A DNA stretch of 64,000 nt from Pseudochelatococcus lubricantis (GCF_042432495.1 NZ_JBHLXC010000015.1:62001-126000), one strand, 5' to 3'; counted from the first letter of the stretch, positions 45,617-54,028 are shown. The notes: a model not told the origin generated them from the sequence alone. Program-made: numbers and translations.

Positions 45617-46273
45617 TTACCGCGGGATCATCCAGCCGGCTCCCCGGACGTTGCGGATAATGTCCTTGTCGAATTTTTTACGGACATAGTAGATCAACAC
45701 GTCGATGGCGTTGCTCTCGACCTCCTCTCCCCATCCATAGAGTTTCTCTTCAAGGACGTCGCGCGAGAAAATCATGCCCGGCCGTTCGACCAGCGCCTGA
45801 ACGAGCGCGAACTCGCGGCTCGGCAGCATCGCTTCCAAACCCCGGTAGAAAACTGTGTGGCTGGCAAGATCGAGCGAGACCTCCCCGGCATCCAGCCGGG
45901 AAACTGCCTTGCCGGCGTGGCGGCGCAAAACAGCGCGAATTCGCGCGGAAAGCTCCGAAACCTCGAAGGGCTTCACGATGTAATCGTCCGCACCGATGTC
46001 AAGGCCGTGAATGCGGCTTTCGAGAGCATCTCTGGCGGTCACGACGATGATCGGCGTTTCGACCCCGCTGCGGCGCGCCCGCGCGAGCACATCGAACCCG
46101 TCAATCTCTGGCAAGCCGAGGTCAAGCAGCGCCACACCATGGCCGCCACTCTGCAGCGCTTCGAGAGCAAGTTCGCCGGAGGCAACATGATCAACGGAAA
46201 AGCCCTCGCTGCCAAGAGCCGTCGTAAGCGCTCTGGCGATCATGTCGTCGTCCTCGACGAGTAGGATGCGCAT
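45617..46273 (-). CDS. OmpR-family response regulator (QseB/PmrA type)
   Basis: 218 residues. The receiver has VEDDDMIARAL, the phospho-acceptor in VALLDLGLPEIDG (about residue 51) and YIVKPFE. The C-terminal winged helix includes SNAIDVLIYYVRKKF, the QseB/TctD-like recognition region. It is transcribed ahead of and almost touching its kinase gene. The 221 bases upstream, to the ankyrin gene, hold its promoter. Confidence 0.94.
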   Translation of the reverse strand: MRILLVEDDDMIARALTTALGSEGFSVDHVASGELALEALQSGGHGVALLDLGLPEIDGFDVLARARRSGVETPIIVVTARDALESRIHGLDIGADDYIVKPFEVSELSARIRAVLRRHAGKAVSRLDAGEVSLDLASHTVFYRGLEAMLPSREFALVQALVERPGMIFSRDVLEEKLYGWGEEVESNAIDVLIYYVRKKFDKDIIRNVRGAGWMIPR

Positions 46274-46494
46274 AGGAAGACTTCCCCGACGCCCGACAGC
46301 GCCAACATCACATGCATTCTGCCTGGATCAAAGTTAAGGAGGTCCCGCGTGGATGCCGCCCTCACCCGCCAACCTATCACCTTCAAGCGACGAGCGACAA
46401 GCGCTTCCCCGAACCCCGCCAGCGCCGGCTTGTCTGTCAGGTGCTGAAGCGCGGCAGCGGCATGGACGAGCCCGCAATCGAATAAGATCCATCT

Positions 46495-47181
46495 TCATCG
46501 CGCCCCTGCGGCAACGAGCAGTTGTTCGATCTCGTCGTAACCATGGCCGCGTGCGTGTTGAAGCGGCGTGACGCCCTCGCGGTCAGCAAGGTTGATGTCC
46601 GCGCCTGCCTTGATGAGCGCGTCGACGATCTGTCGGTGGCGTTCGCCGCCGTTGCCGAGGATGACGGCCTCCAGGAGCGCCGTCCAACCGAGGTTGTTGA
46701 CATGATCGACGTCGACTCCGGCCGCGATCAGCGTACGCACGGTCTCGACATGACCGCGTTCCGACGCGGGGATGAGGGCCGTGCCGCCGAAGCGGTTGGT
46801 GCTTTTCAGGTCGGCGCCATGCGTCAGCGTCAGCTTCAGAATGTCCAGGTGGCCCCGCGCGCCGGCATAGAGATACGGGCTGTCGCTGATCTTATCCTTC
46901 GCATTGACGTCCGCGCCGGCTGCTATCAGCAACCGTGCGGCGGCGACGTTGTTTTCATGGGTTGCTACCAGCAAGGCGGTGGCGCCGCTGTCGTCGCGCG
47001 CCTCGATATCCGCGCCATCAGCCAGAAGTGCTTCGATCCGCGCGACATCGTTTCGTTTCGCCGCCGTGTGCAAGGGTGTCGCGTGCAAGGGCGTCTCGCT
47101 CATCGTTTCCCCCGCAGCCATGAAAGGAGCGGACGTCAGCGCCAACAGCGCAGCGCCAAGGACGAACGCACGGCGAAGCAT
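46495..47181 (-). CDS. Secreted ankyrin-repeat protein
   Basis: 228 residues from the ATG at 47181, preceded by GAGGAGG. A signal peptide (RAFVLGAALLALTSAPFMAAG) is followed by six ankyrin repeats, recognisable by TPLHTAAKRNDVARIEALLADGA, TALLVATHENNVAAARLLIAAGA and later units ending TPLQHARGHGYDEIEQLL. It is a periplasmic protein-binding scaffold; such proteins in proteobacteria have been linked to catalase or envelope functions, but no partner is visible. A shortened paralogue lies at 51519-51833, and the flanks of both copies share further sequence. Confidence 0.88.
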   Translation of the reverse strand: MLRRAFVLGAALLALTSAPFMAAGETMSETPLHATPLHTAAKRNDVARIEALLADGADIEARDDSGATALLVATHENNVAAARLLIAAGADVNAKDKISDSPYLYAGARGHLDILKLTLTHGADLKSTNRFGGTALIPASERGHVETVRTLIAAGVDVDHVNNLGWTALLEAVILGNGGERHRQIVDALIKAGADINLADREGVTPLQHARGHGYDEIEQLLVAAGAR

Positions 47182-47307
47182 GGTCTTGTTCCTCCTCATA
47201 TCGCGCATCTGGCCGGCAACGCATGCTGACGGGCGCCGACGGCACCTCTCCCGGGAGAGTACCGATCGGACGCCCTGATTGCAAAGCCGACATCACGCCG
47301 ATGCCGC

Positions 47308-47411
47308 ACCGGCGCAGAAACCACCGACGAGCAGAAAATGCACGAAGTTGCCTGACCATCGGCGCGACGCGCAGGACGGAGAGCGGCCTTTCGCTGCTAT
47401 GCGAGCGAATG
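47308..47411 (+). pseudogene. Duplicated tail of a LysR gene and its downstream flank
   Basis: 47308-47355 reads TGAETTDEQKMHEVA-stop, nearly identical to the C-terminus TGAETIDEQKMCEVA of the LysR gene ending at 54028. The next 56 bases also match its downstream flank at 54029-54085 (GACCATCGGCGCGACG, GGAGAGCGG, CGCTGCT, CGAATG). The rest of the LysR gene is missing here. Repeat copy 4 begins 17 bases later. With the neighbouring ankyrin paralogue this shows a segmental duplication followed by deletion. Confidence 0.85.
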
Positions 47412-47427
47412 ACCGAGTGGGGGCTGT

Positions 47428-47509
47428 TAGAGCGCGTTCCGATCAGAGTTCGCTCAAAATAAAGAAACTAGAATCTGTCCTGTTTCAACGTAAACAGGAC
47501 AGATTCTAG
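47428..47509 (+). repeat. Composite palindromic repeat, copy 4 (short form)
   Basis: TTAGAGCGCGTTCCGATCAG, then TTCGCTCAAAATAAAGAAAC, then TAGAATCTGTCCTGTTT / AAACAGGACAGATTCTA. This is the cleanest short-form copy and can serve as a reference. Both ends carry TAG/CTA. No recognisable gene ends at either boundary. Confidence 0.9.
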
Positions 47510-47620
47510 GCGACTGGCCGCTTTCGGAAAGCGCGAGGCGATAGCCGCCGTCGCGCAGTGCGTTCGGGCTTCTCAAAAAGGATGGTATTGTGGGAATATA
47601 TTGCTGTCTTATCGATGTAT

Positions 47621-48326
47621 CTATAGCAGCGCGGGAAGCTCGACAGTCTGGCCCACGACATCGATCGCCACCTTACCCCGAAGCCCACGGGAGCTTCCGC
47701 CTTCGAGCAGTTCATGCGCTTCGCCTGTGCGAACCAGAGGAAGCACTGCGCCGATGACAGGCTTGATCAGGCCACGTTCGACAAGGTTTGTCAGCGCGTT
47801 GAGCTTGCCTCGATTCTGACGGGTGAACACGAAATGGCAGGCGGCGTTCTTTCCCCAAGCCTCGATCAGGTTCTGCGGCTGCGCAATGTCGATGATGCTG
47901 ACCAGCCGTCCGGCATCTGCGAGGGCAAACGCGCTTTTCGTCAGAGTGTCGCCGCCAATGGTGTCGAATACGACGTTCACCCCCTTGCCCATGCGTCAGT
48001 TCCGCCACGGCTGAGACGTAGTCTTCGGAAGTGTGGTCGATTACCTCGTCCGCTCCGAGCGAACGCACGACTTCATGATTGCTACGGCGCGCCGTCGTGA
48101 TGACCCGCGCACCTATTGCCTTGGCAAGCTGGATCGCCACCGTGCCCACACCGCCGGCACCACCATGGATCAGAATGGTCTCGTGAACGGCAAGCTGGGC
48201 GCGGCTCACCAAAGCTTCCCAGACCGTCCCCCCAACCAGCGTCAGGCTGGCGGCCTCCAAGTGGTTGATGTTGTGCGGCTTGCGGGCAGTCTGAGGGTTG
48301 TCCTCCTGCTGGCTGGCTATTTTCAT
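47621..48326 (-). pseudogene. Truncated, frameshifted zinc-type alcohol dehydrogenase/quinone reductase
   Basis: The first part (48326 to about 47985) encodes LEAASLTLVGGTVWEALV and the cofactor motif ILIHGGAGGVGTVAIQLAKA. The frame then breaks at a G5 run near 47980-47984 and continues in another frame with GVNVVFDTIGGDTLTKSAFALA down to VAIDVVGQ. Together they give the C-terminal two thirds of an MDR-family quinone oxidoreductase. The first roughly 110 residues (GroES-like fold) are absent. One frameshift plus an N-terminal deletion make it non-functional. Confidence 0.88.
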
Positions 48327-48505
48327 TCAAAGTCCATGGGCGTGGTGGATTGCTGGTCACTGATCTGCTCCAGCGCCTCAAAATCGGCATTGGTCAACCC
48401 AGCCTCGCGGCTCAACGCCACCAGAGTTGAGCCGATGCGAAGACGATCAGCGGGCAGAACCGATCTTTCCAGAATGTCGCGCATTTCAGCCTCCGTGTGC
48501 AGCAC
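48323..48505 (-). pseudogene. C-terminal remnant of a FitA-type antitoxin
   Basis: The 60-codon frame reads TEAEMRDILERSVLPADRLR, then IGSTLVALSREAGLTNADFE and ALEQ...PMDFE. This is the C-terminal, toxin-binding half of FitA/VapB-like antitoxins (EAEVRAIL, GLTDxDFxxxE, PMxFE). The N-terminal ribbon-helix-helix is missing, and no FitB/PIN toxin follows; the oxidoreductase pseudogene starts in the overlap instead. It is a decayed toxin-antitoxin locus. Confidence 0.72.
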
Positions 48506-48570
48506 ATCAGACCAGTGATCCCGCGCTGTTGTGTTGGCGGCGTTCTGCTGCCAACACCAAATCCGCCGCC

Positions 48571-49041
48571 CTATTTCGGTAGTGGCCCAAGGATAGCCAG
48601 GTTGTGCCGTTCGGCCGCCGCCACCAGGAACGCCATATCGGGGGCGGCCGGCGGAGTGTCGCCAGGCACGCTCGTCTCGGCGATGAAGTCAGCAAAATCG
48701 CTTCCCGTCGTCATCAGCAGGATTCTCGCCGGACCCTCTCCTTCTATACGGAATCCGTGCGGAATACCGCGCGGACCGAAGGCGAAGTCCCCGGCCTGAA
48801 GCAAGGTTCTGCCACCCTCCATGATCACCGACATCTGTCCCTCGATGACGTAGAACGACTCGTCTTCGGAATGATGCATATGCCACGGTGACTCGAAGCC
48901 AGCCGGGATGATCTGCTCGATCAGGCTGAATTGACCGCCGGTCAGTTCCCGGCCAGCCTTGATCCAGGTCGGCAGGCCGAGAAACCGGCGTTCCTCGACA
49001 CGCGATGGCATGTTCGTGGCAATGGGTGCAGTCAGGTTCAT
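48571..49041 (-). CDS. Cupin-domain protein
   Basis: 156 residues from the ATG at 49041, with GAGGA eight bases upstream. The cupin core has IPAGFESPWHMHHSEDESFYVIEG (metal-binding His, His and Glu), then LQAGDFAFGPRGIPHGFRIEG with the last His. It is a single-domain cupin of unknown substrate. Divergent from the TetR gene, with which it shares an 82-base promoter region containing a perfect palindrome, so it is the likely TetR target. Confidence 0.9.
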   Translation of the reverse strand: MNLTAPIATNMPSRVEERRFLGLPTWIKAGRELTGGQFSLIEQIIPAGFESPWHMHHSEDESFYVIEGQMSVIMEGGRTLLQAGDFAFGPRGIPHGFRIEGEGPARILLMTTGSDFADFIAETSVPGDTPPAAPDMAFLVAAAERHNLAILGPLPK

Positions 49042-49060
49042 GGCGCGATCCTCGATGGAC

Positions 49061-49083
49061 AATTGCCTCGATATGAGGCAATT
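49061..49083. promoter_or_regulatory. Palindromic operator between cupin and tetR
   Basis: AATTGCCTC-GATAT-GAGGCAATT, nine-base perfect arms. A second, weaker dyad (GGAAT-ATAA-ATTCC, 49088-49101) is next to it. Their position between divergent cupin and tetR starts fits autoregulation and cupin repression by the TetR protein. Confidence 0.7.
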
Positions 49084-49123
49084 TACCGGAATATAAATTC
49101 CACGGAATAGTGTTATCGTCAAT

Positions 49124-49735
49124 ATGGAAGATCGAACAAACCGCCGCGCTTATCGCATGAAGGAGCGCGCAAAGACCCAGGATGAAACCCGCGAGCGCAT
49201 CATTGCCGCGACGATGCTGCTGCACGACGAACAGGGCGTTGCCGCAACGTCTTTCGTCGACGTCGCCAAGCGGGCTGGCATCGGTGCGGCCACGGTCTAT
49301 AGGCATTTTCCCAATTTGGGGTCATTGGTCGCGGCCTGCGGCGCCCATGTCTGGCAGGAGATGGCACCGCCGATACCCGAACGGGCGCCGGTGATATTCG
49401 AGGGTCTCGATCGTTTGGAGGATCGCCTGCAACGCCTTGTCGATGAACTGGACGGGTTTTATCGGCGCGGTGCGCTCCGCCTCAAAAAGGCGTATGCCGA
49501 TCGGCATCTCATCCCGGAACTGGACCAATTTCTGCGAGCCGTGGAAGCGGGCGTTGCGGCCCTGGTCCGCGAGGCGTTGAAGGACGAGGCCATGTCGGGC
49601 ACTGCGCTTCAGCTTGTGCTTGCGCTGACGGATTTCCCGGTTTGGGGTTCGATGCAACGAATAAAGTGCGATGACTCGGAGCGACGACTCCTTGCCACGA
49701 GGCTCCTCCGATGCGCCATCATCTCGGCGGAATAA
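49124..49735 (+). CDS. TetR-family regulator
   Basis: 203 residues. The N-terminal TetR helix-turn-helix (about 20-66) reads TRERIIAATMLLHDEQGVAAT with FVDVAKRAGIGAATVYRHFPN. The C-terminal ligand domain is not assignable to a known inducer class. The start is uncertain: the ATG at 49124 lacks a ribosome-binding site and could be leaderless, and 49157 is an alternative. It probably controls the divergent cupin gene. Confidence 0.9.
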   Translation: MEDRTNRRAYRMKERAKTQDETRERIIAATMLLHDEQGVAATSFVDVAKRAGIGAATVYRHFPNLGSLVAACGAHVWQEMAPPIPERAPVIFEGLDRLEDRLQRLVDELDGFYRRGALRLKKAYADRHLIPELDQFLRAVEAGVAALVREALKDEAMSGTALQLVLALTDFPVWGSMQRIKCDDSERRLLATRLLRCAIISAE

Positions 49736-49987
49736 CCGGCCCATGTCTACGGTTCATGTCGCCGTAGATGCCGCGAGTGAGGGGGCTCTTGAAGGAGGCA
49801 AACCCGATCGTGAGCGTCGAACGCCATCTTACGGGTGTCGCGTGGATAGAGGTGCTTGCCAGCACCTTCTTGTAAGCTACATCGTGATTGCCGGGAAGGA
49901 TGACCACCTGCCATACGTCGAGTCTCTCAAGGCATCTTGTGGAATTTAGCGATTTGATTTAATTGATTAATCTATCTTTCCCCCTTG

Positions 49988-50155
49988 TCAGTCGTTTCGT
50001 TGGACGACGCGCCCGCGCCGAGCTTTCTGCGCCTCGACAATGACAATTGCACAAGGGCGGTCCTTCACCCCTTCGACAGCACCCTGATCGTGCTCCGAAC
50101 TCCAGAGGAAGCTGTAACGAATGACGAGACCAGGCTTTGGTGTCGGGATACTCAC
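49988..50155 (-). pseudogene. Truncated PemK/MazF-like toxin
   Basis: A GTG start at 50155 overlaps the antitoxin stop (GTGA). The 55 residues include PKPGLVIRYSFLWSSEHDQG and VEGVKDRPCAIVIVEAQ, which match the N-terminus of an alphaproteobacterial PemK/MazF-like toxin family (PGLVIRYSYLW, GxKDRPCAxVL). These toxins are normally about 110-130 residues; this one stops early, after about half the fold, so it is probably inactive. Confidence 0.65.
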
Positions 50156-50406
50156 CTGGGCTCGGCGCCATACTCGGCAGCCTCGATTGCTGCGAGCGTT
50201 TCGTGATCGAGCTCGCCGAGCTTCAAAACCTCGCGCTCCCGACGCTTGAGACGCTCGAAGTGCTCCAGCTCCACGACCGAGAGATAGGCCCCGACGACGC
50301 GGCCGTGGCTGGTGATGTTGATGACGCCGGCCTTGATTGCCTCGTCTTGATACTTTCCGAAATTCCGCGAAAAATCGCTCTCCGGAACAGCCCGGGCCTG
50401 TGGCAT
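50152..50406 (-). CDS. Phd/YefM-type antitoxin
   Basis: 84 residues. VPESDFSRNFGKYQDEAIKAG and VINITSHGRVVGAYLSVVEL match the N-terminal DNA-binding Phd/YefM fold (strand-loop-helix with GR...V.L). The C-terminal part is helical and acidic, for toxin neutralisation. It is coupled to the truncated PemK-like toxin by GTGA. It may still repress its own promoter although its partner is broken. Confidence 0.8.
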   Translation of the reverse strand: MPQARAVPESDFSRNFGKYQDEAIKAGVINITSHGRVVGAYLSVVELEHFERLKRREREVLKLGELDHETLAAIEAAEYGAEPR

Positions 50407-50762
50407 GAACGCCCCCTATCATTTTGCGCAATTTACGCAAAAATTCAATAGTCAACACCGGACTAGACAGTGCAGCGGCGAGAACTCATGCCGGCCAAGC
50501 TACTACGGAAAACCCGAATCGCGTATTGCCGCGCAATAAATCAATCCAACGTACATCTCCGCATATTTCTTCGCCACCTGCGGCCGACTGAGAGCGGCCA
50601 GGGGGCGCACTGTGCGGACAATAGGTGTTTCTCGACCGATAGCTTAGGACCCCATTGCCGCCAATCGGAGTACTTCCGTCGCCGCCGGAAACCTGCAATT
50701 CGTTTTGCTCCCGCCGGACGGAAGACTTGGAGCCGGAAACGGTGTGGCAGCTTCCAGACGTA
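50407..50762. other. Region without recognised gene
   Basis: About 355 bases upstream of the antitoxin. Open frames on both strands lack family features and ribosome-binding sites. The first 60 bases should hold the antitoxin promoter. Nothing else was recognised. Confidence 0.4.
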
Positions 50763-51284
50763 TCACGCAGAAAGCTGCCCTTCGCTCCAGTGAAATCGCC
50801 GCTGGAGATACACGTCGGTCGCCGCGGCTGGAAGGTGGACGTTGGGACCGGGCAGCCAGTCCTCATCGCTTGTCGAGCAACCCGCCGCATGAGCCAACAC
50901 CTGATGCCGAGAGATCAAGCGGTAGAAGTCGGATATGGCCGAACCTAACGAAGTGTGCCATCGCATATCCAACGCACGCAGCTCCTTCTGGAAGCACTGC
51001 TCCAAATCGCTGAGGGACATCTGCAGTTCGCTTGACAACCAGCCCACCACACCATAACCTAACGCACTCCGGGAAACGGTGGAAAGCATTTTCCGTTCAC
51101 TGGTTGCCGCGAAATTCCAAGCATCCCAGCGTTCGAGAGCTGCGCGCCAGAGCGTAAGTCGGCGCATGGCCCCCGCCCGTGTTCGAAATACCGATAGGCA
51201 GCGAGTAACTTTCGCACGGATATCGCTGTCCGATGTGCCCAACGAGATGCTCGCGACATAGGCCTGAAGCGCGGATCCTGTCAA
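50763..51284 (-). CDS. Possible hypothetical protein or fragment
   Basis: A 173-residue minus-strand frame with protein-like composition and long helical stretches (RAKVTRCLSVFRTRAGAMRR, LSDLEQCFQKELRALDMRW). The only available start is a TTG at 51284 without a ribosome-binding site, just after an in-frame stop. It may be the remaining end of a larger gene. Base composition is lower in GC than the neighbours. No family recognised. Confidence 0.35.
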   Translation of the reverse strand: MTGSALQAYVASISLGTSDSDIRAKVTRCLSVFRTRAGAMRRLTLWRAALERWDAWNFAATSERKMLSTVSRSALGYGVVGWLSSELQMSLSDLEQCFQKELRALDMRWHTSLGSAISDFYRLISRHQVLAHAAGCSTSDEDWLPGPNVHLPAAATDVYLQRRFHWSEGQLSA

Positions 51285-51518
51285 GCGAACTGCAGATTTG
51301 ACCCCTTTGGCGAACTGACGAACTGCCCCCTCTCAACCGTTTGTCGTGTCGACTGCCAAAAAGGTTCATGCGAGCGCAGAGTTTTTCTGTCCAGAGGCAG
51401 CTCGGCCGTGGGCGAAGGCCAGGGCAGAGTCCGTAGCGATCTCGCCGCTGGTGCCTGGGAGGCGGACGGAGATGGTGTCAACGGCGAAGTAAAATCCAGC
51501 CAGGTGGCGATGCCGCCT

Positions 51519-51833
51519 TCATCGCGCCCCTGCGGCAACAAGCAGTTGCCCGATCTCGCCATGGCCGCGGCCGCGCGCGTGTTGCAGCGGCGTGACGCCC
51601 TCGCGGTCGGCGAGGTTGTTTTCATGGGTTGCGACGAGTAGCGCCGTGGCGCCGCTGTCGTCTCGCGCATCAATCGCAGCACCCTCAGCCAGAAGCGCCG
51701 CGATCCGCGCAACATCGTCCCGTTTCGCTGCCGTGTGCAAGGGTGTGCCGCTCATCGTTTCCCCCAACGCCATGAAAGAAGCGGATGTCAGCGCCAGCAA
51801 GGCGGCGCCAAGGATGACTGCACGGCGAAGCAT
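51519..51833 (-). CDS. Ankyrin paralogue with internal deletion
   Basis: 104 residues. It starts with the same signal peptide (MLRRAVILGAALLALTSASF) and first repeats (PLHTAAKRDDVARIAALLAEG, ALLVATHENN) as the 228-residue ankyrin protein at 46495-47181. It then jumps directly to LADREGVTPLQHARGRGHGE and IGQLLVAAGAR. The missing part is exactly 119 codons (357 bases), so the frame is kept. The junction falls at a shared AAC, pointing to a short-homology deletion. It leaves about two ankyrin units and may be too short to work. Confidence 0.8.
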   Translation of the reverse strand: MLRRAVILGAALLALTSASFMALGETMSGTPLHTAAKRDDVARIAALLAEGAAIDARDDSGATALLVATHENNLADREGVTPLQHARGRGHGEIGQLLVAAGAR

Positions 51834-51991
51834 GGTCCTGGCGCCTCATCATATCGCGTATGATACCGGCGGCGTGCCCTGACTGGTGACTACCGCATCG
51901 CCGCCCGGAGCGTATCGAGGGGACGGCGTGTCTGCAAAGCCGATGGCTACCCGGGTATCCCGGCAACGGCGATACCCGGGCCGGACGCGCC

Positions 51992-52966
51992 TCAGTAGGT
52001 CGCGCTATAGGACAGCGGTACCCATGCGTAATTGGTCTCGTCCCGGCGCACGTGCCCGATGCCGGGGAATGCGTGATGAGCCCCCGCGACGCGATATTTC
52101 TGGTCCGCCGCTTCGGCGAGCGCAACGGCGCGGCTCGCTGCGGCCTGCTTCTGGTCGACATCGAACTCGATGCTGACGTCCGGCCGGTCGAACTGCAGCA
52201 CGTCGCCATGAACGATGTCGCCCCAGAACACAATCTTCTCGCCCTTGCTCTCCACCACGATGGAGCTGTGACCCGGCGTGTGACCCGCGCGCAGCACGGA
52301 AGCGAAGCCCGGGATCGGGGCTTCGTTGTCACCGAAGGTCTCAAGCCGCCCGGCCGCGACATAGGGGCTGACGCTCTGCTCCGCCTGCGCGATATGCGGA
52401 CCCAGCACGGGATCGGCCTTGGCGGCGGCATCCGCCTGCAGCCAGAACTCCACCTCGCGACGGTTCACATGGGCGACCGCATTCTCGAACACACGTTTTC
52501 CGTCCACGGTCAGGCCGCCGGAATGGTCCGAATGGATGTGCGTCAGGATGACATCATCGATCTGCGCCGCCGTGTAGCCCGCCGCCTCGATGTTGGCCAC
52601 AAGTTTGCCAAGGGACGGGCCGAGCAGGGTTCCGGTCCCCGCGTCGATGAGCGCGAGCCTGTCGCCGGTGTTGACCAGATAAGCGTTGACGGAAACTTCG
52701 GTCGGGTTCGGCTGGAAATAGCCGGCAAGGATCGCCTCCGCCTCGCTCTCCTCGATGTTCTCGTAAAGCCGTGCCAGCGGCAGTTCGACGGTGCCGTCTG
52801 AGAGCGCGGTGATTTCATAGTCGCCGAGCTTTATCCGATAATAGCCGGGGGCCTGCGTGCCGACGACCGGCGCCCTCGCGACGGCGGCGAGCGGCAGGCT
52901 GGCGACGGTGCCGGCGGCGAGTGCCATACCGGCGGACATTTTCAGAAGGGAACGACGGGTTTGCAT
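51992..52966 (-). CDS. MBL-fold hydrolase, methyl parathion hydrolase-like
   Basis: 324 residues from the ATG at 52966 (GGAG six bases upstream). A twin-arginine signal (QTRRSLLKMSAGMALAAG) suggests folded, metal-loaded export. The metallo-beta-lactamase centre is complete: LTHIHSDHSGG (HxHxDH, about residue 140), AGHTPGHSS, FWGDIVHGD and AHHAFPGIGH near the end. The PGYYRIKLGDYEITALSDGTV opening and the last motif closely follow the methyl parathion hydrolase group, whose natural substrates are thought to be lactones or aryl esters. It is divergent from a LysR gene 102 bases away, its likely regulator. Confidence 0.9.
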   Translation of the reverse strand: MQTRRSLLKMSAGMALAAGTVASLPLAAVARAPVVGTQAPGYYRIKLGDYEITALSDGTVELPLARLYENIEESEAEAILAGYFQPNPTEVSVNAYLVNTGDRLALIDAGTGTLLGPSLGKLVANIEAAGYTAAQIDDVILTHIHSDHSGGLTVDGKRVFENAVAHVNRREVEFWLQADAAAKADPVLGPHIAQAEQSVSPYVAAGRLETFGDNEAPIPGFASVLRAGHTPGHSSIVVESKGEKIVFWGDIVHGDVLQFDRPDVSIEFDVDQKQAAASRAVALAEAADQKYRVAGAHHAFPGIGHVRRDETNYAWVPLSYSATY

Positions 52967-53068
52967 GGTGTCTCCGGAGGTTTCTGCGGGACGATCCCGG
53001 ACCGGGCCTTGATCTGACCCGGCACAGACATATGTGCCCCGGTACCAGCAATCAAATCGATACGGATC

Positions 53069-54028
53069 ATGACCACTATCGGCCATTTCAATCTGCGCTC
53101 GTTCGATCTCAACCTGCTCGTCGCCTTCGATGCGCTGATGGCGGAGAGGAGCGTGACGAAGGCGGCGCAGCGTCTGAAAATCGGACAGCCGGCGATGAGC
53201 CATTCGCTGTCGACACTGCGCGCCCTGCTACAGGATGAGCTGTTCATCCGCGTCGGACAGGTCATGCAGCCGACGGCCAGGGCGCTCAGCCTCGCTGTTC
53301 CGGTGCGGCAGGCGCTGAGGCAGGCGCAACTGGCGCTGACGGGCGGGGACGTCTTCGATCCCGCGACGGAAGAGCGGACCTTCCGGATCGCCATGACCCC
53401 GGAAGTCGAATTGCTGCTGATCCCGGATCTAACAGCCCGCCTGCGGCGGCTGGCGCCGGGCATCAGCGTGCTGGCGCGGATCTTTCCTTACGACTCGATC
53501 GACCCGCCGATGGACGACGGCAGCATCGACCTCGCCATCGGATGCACCTATTCGAGGACGAGCCGGCGCCTGTTCGAGACGCTCTACGACGTCGATCTCG
53601 CCTGCTGTTACAATCCGGCGCTGCTCCCGCTCCATCATCCCGTTGCGCTGGAGACCTATCTTTCGGCCGATCACGCTGTGATTTCCCAGAGCGAGAGCCT
53701 GCAGGGCTGCATCAAGGAGGCGCTGGAGATCGCAGGCGTCGAGCTGAACGTGGTGACGGCCGCATCCGGGTTCATGTCGGTGCTTGCGGCAGCACAGGTG
53801 AGCCCGGTGATCGCCACGGTGCCGCGGCGCATTGCCGACCGCTACGGCTCCCTGCTTGGGCTCGAAGTCAGCCCGGTGCCGGTTCCGCTGACGCTGCCGC
53901 CCGTGAACATGGTCTGGGCCAGCCACACCGATAACGACCCGGCAAACGCGTGGTTGAGACAGCAGGTGCGCATCAGCATGACCGGCGCAGAAACCATCGA
54001 TGAGCAGAAAATGTGCGAAGTTGCTTGA
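53069..54028 (+). CDS. LysR-family regulator
   Basis: 319 residues. The N-terminal HTH (about 8-66: NLLVAFDALMAERSVTKAAQRL, then QPAMSHSLSTLRALL) is of the NodD/PcpR-like type. The C-terminal effector domain follows (FRIAMTPEVELLLIPDLTARL). It is divergent from the MBL hydrolase gene and probably activates it in response to a substrate. Its last 15 codons and 3' flank are duplicated at 47308-47411. Confidence 0.93.
   Translation: MTTIGHFNLRSFDLNLLVAFDALMAERSVTKAAQRLKIGQPAMSHSLSTLRALLQDELFIRVGQVMQPTARALSLAVPVRQALRQAQLALTGGDVFDPATEERTFRIAMTPEVELLLIPDLTARLRRLAPGISVLARIFPYDSIDPPMDDGSIDLAIGCTYSRTSRRLFETLYDVDLACCYNPALLPLHHPVALETYLSADHAVISQSESLQGCIKEALEIAGVELNVVTAASGFMSVLAAAQVSPVIATVPRRIADRYGSLLGLEVSPVPVPLTLPPVNMVWASHTDNDPANAWLRQQVRISMTGAETIDEQKMCEVA

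Noticed and set aside
49742..49907. Minus-strand 62-codon frame beginning VILPGNHD
   Set aside because: The metallophosphatase-like NHD is a single short match with none of the other motifs; no start signal.
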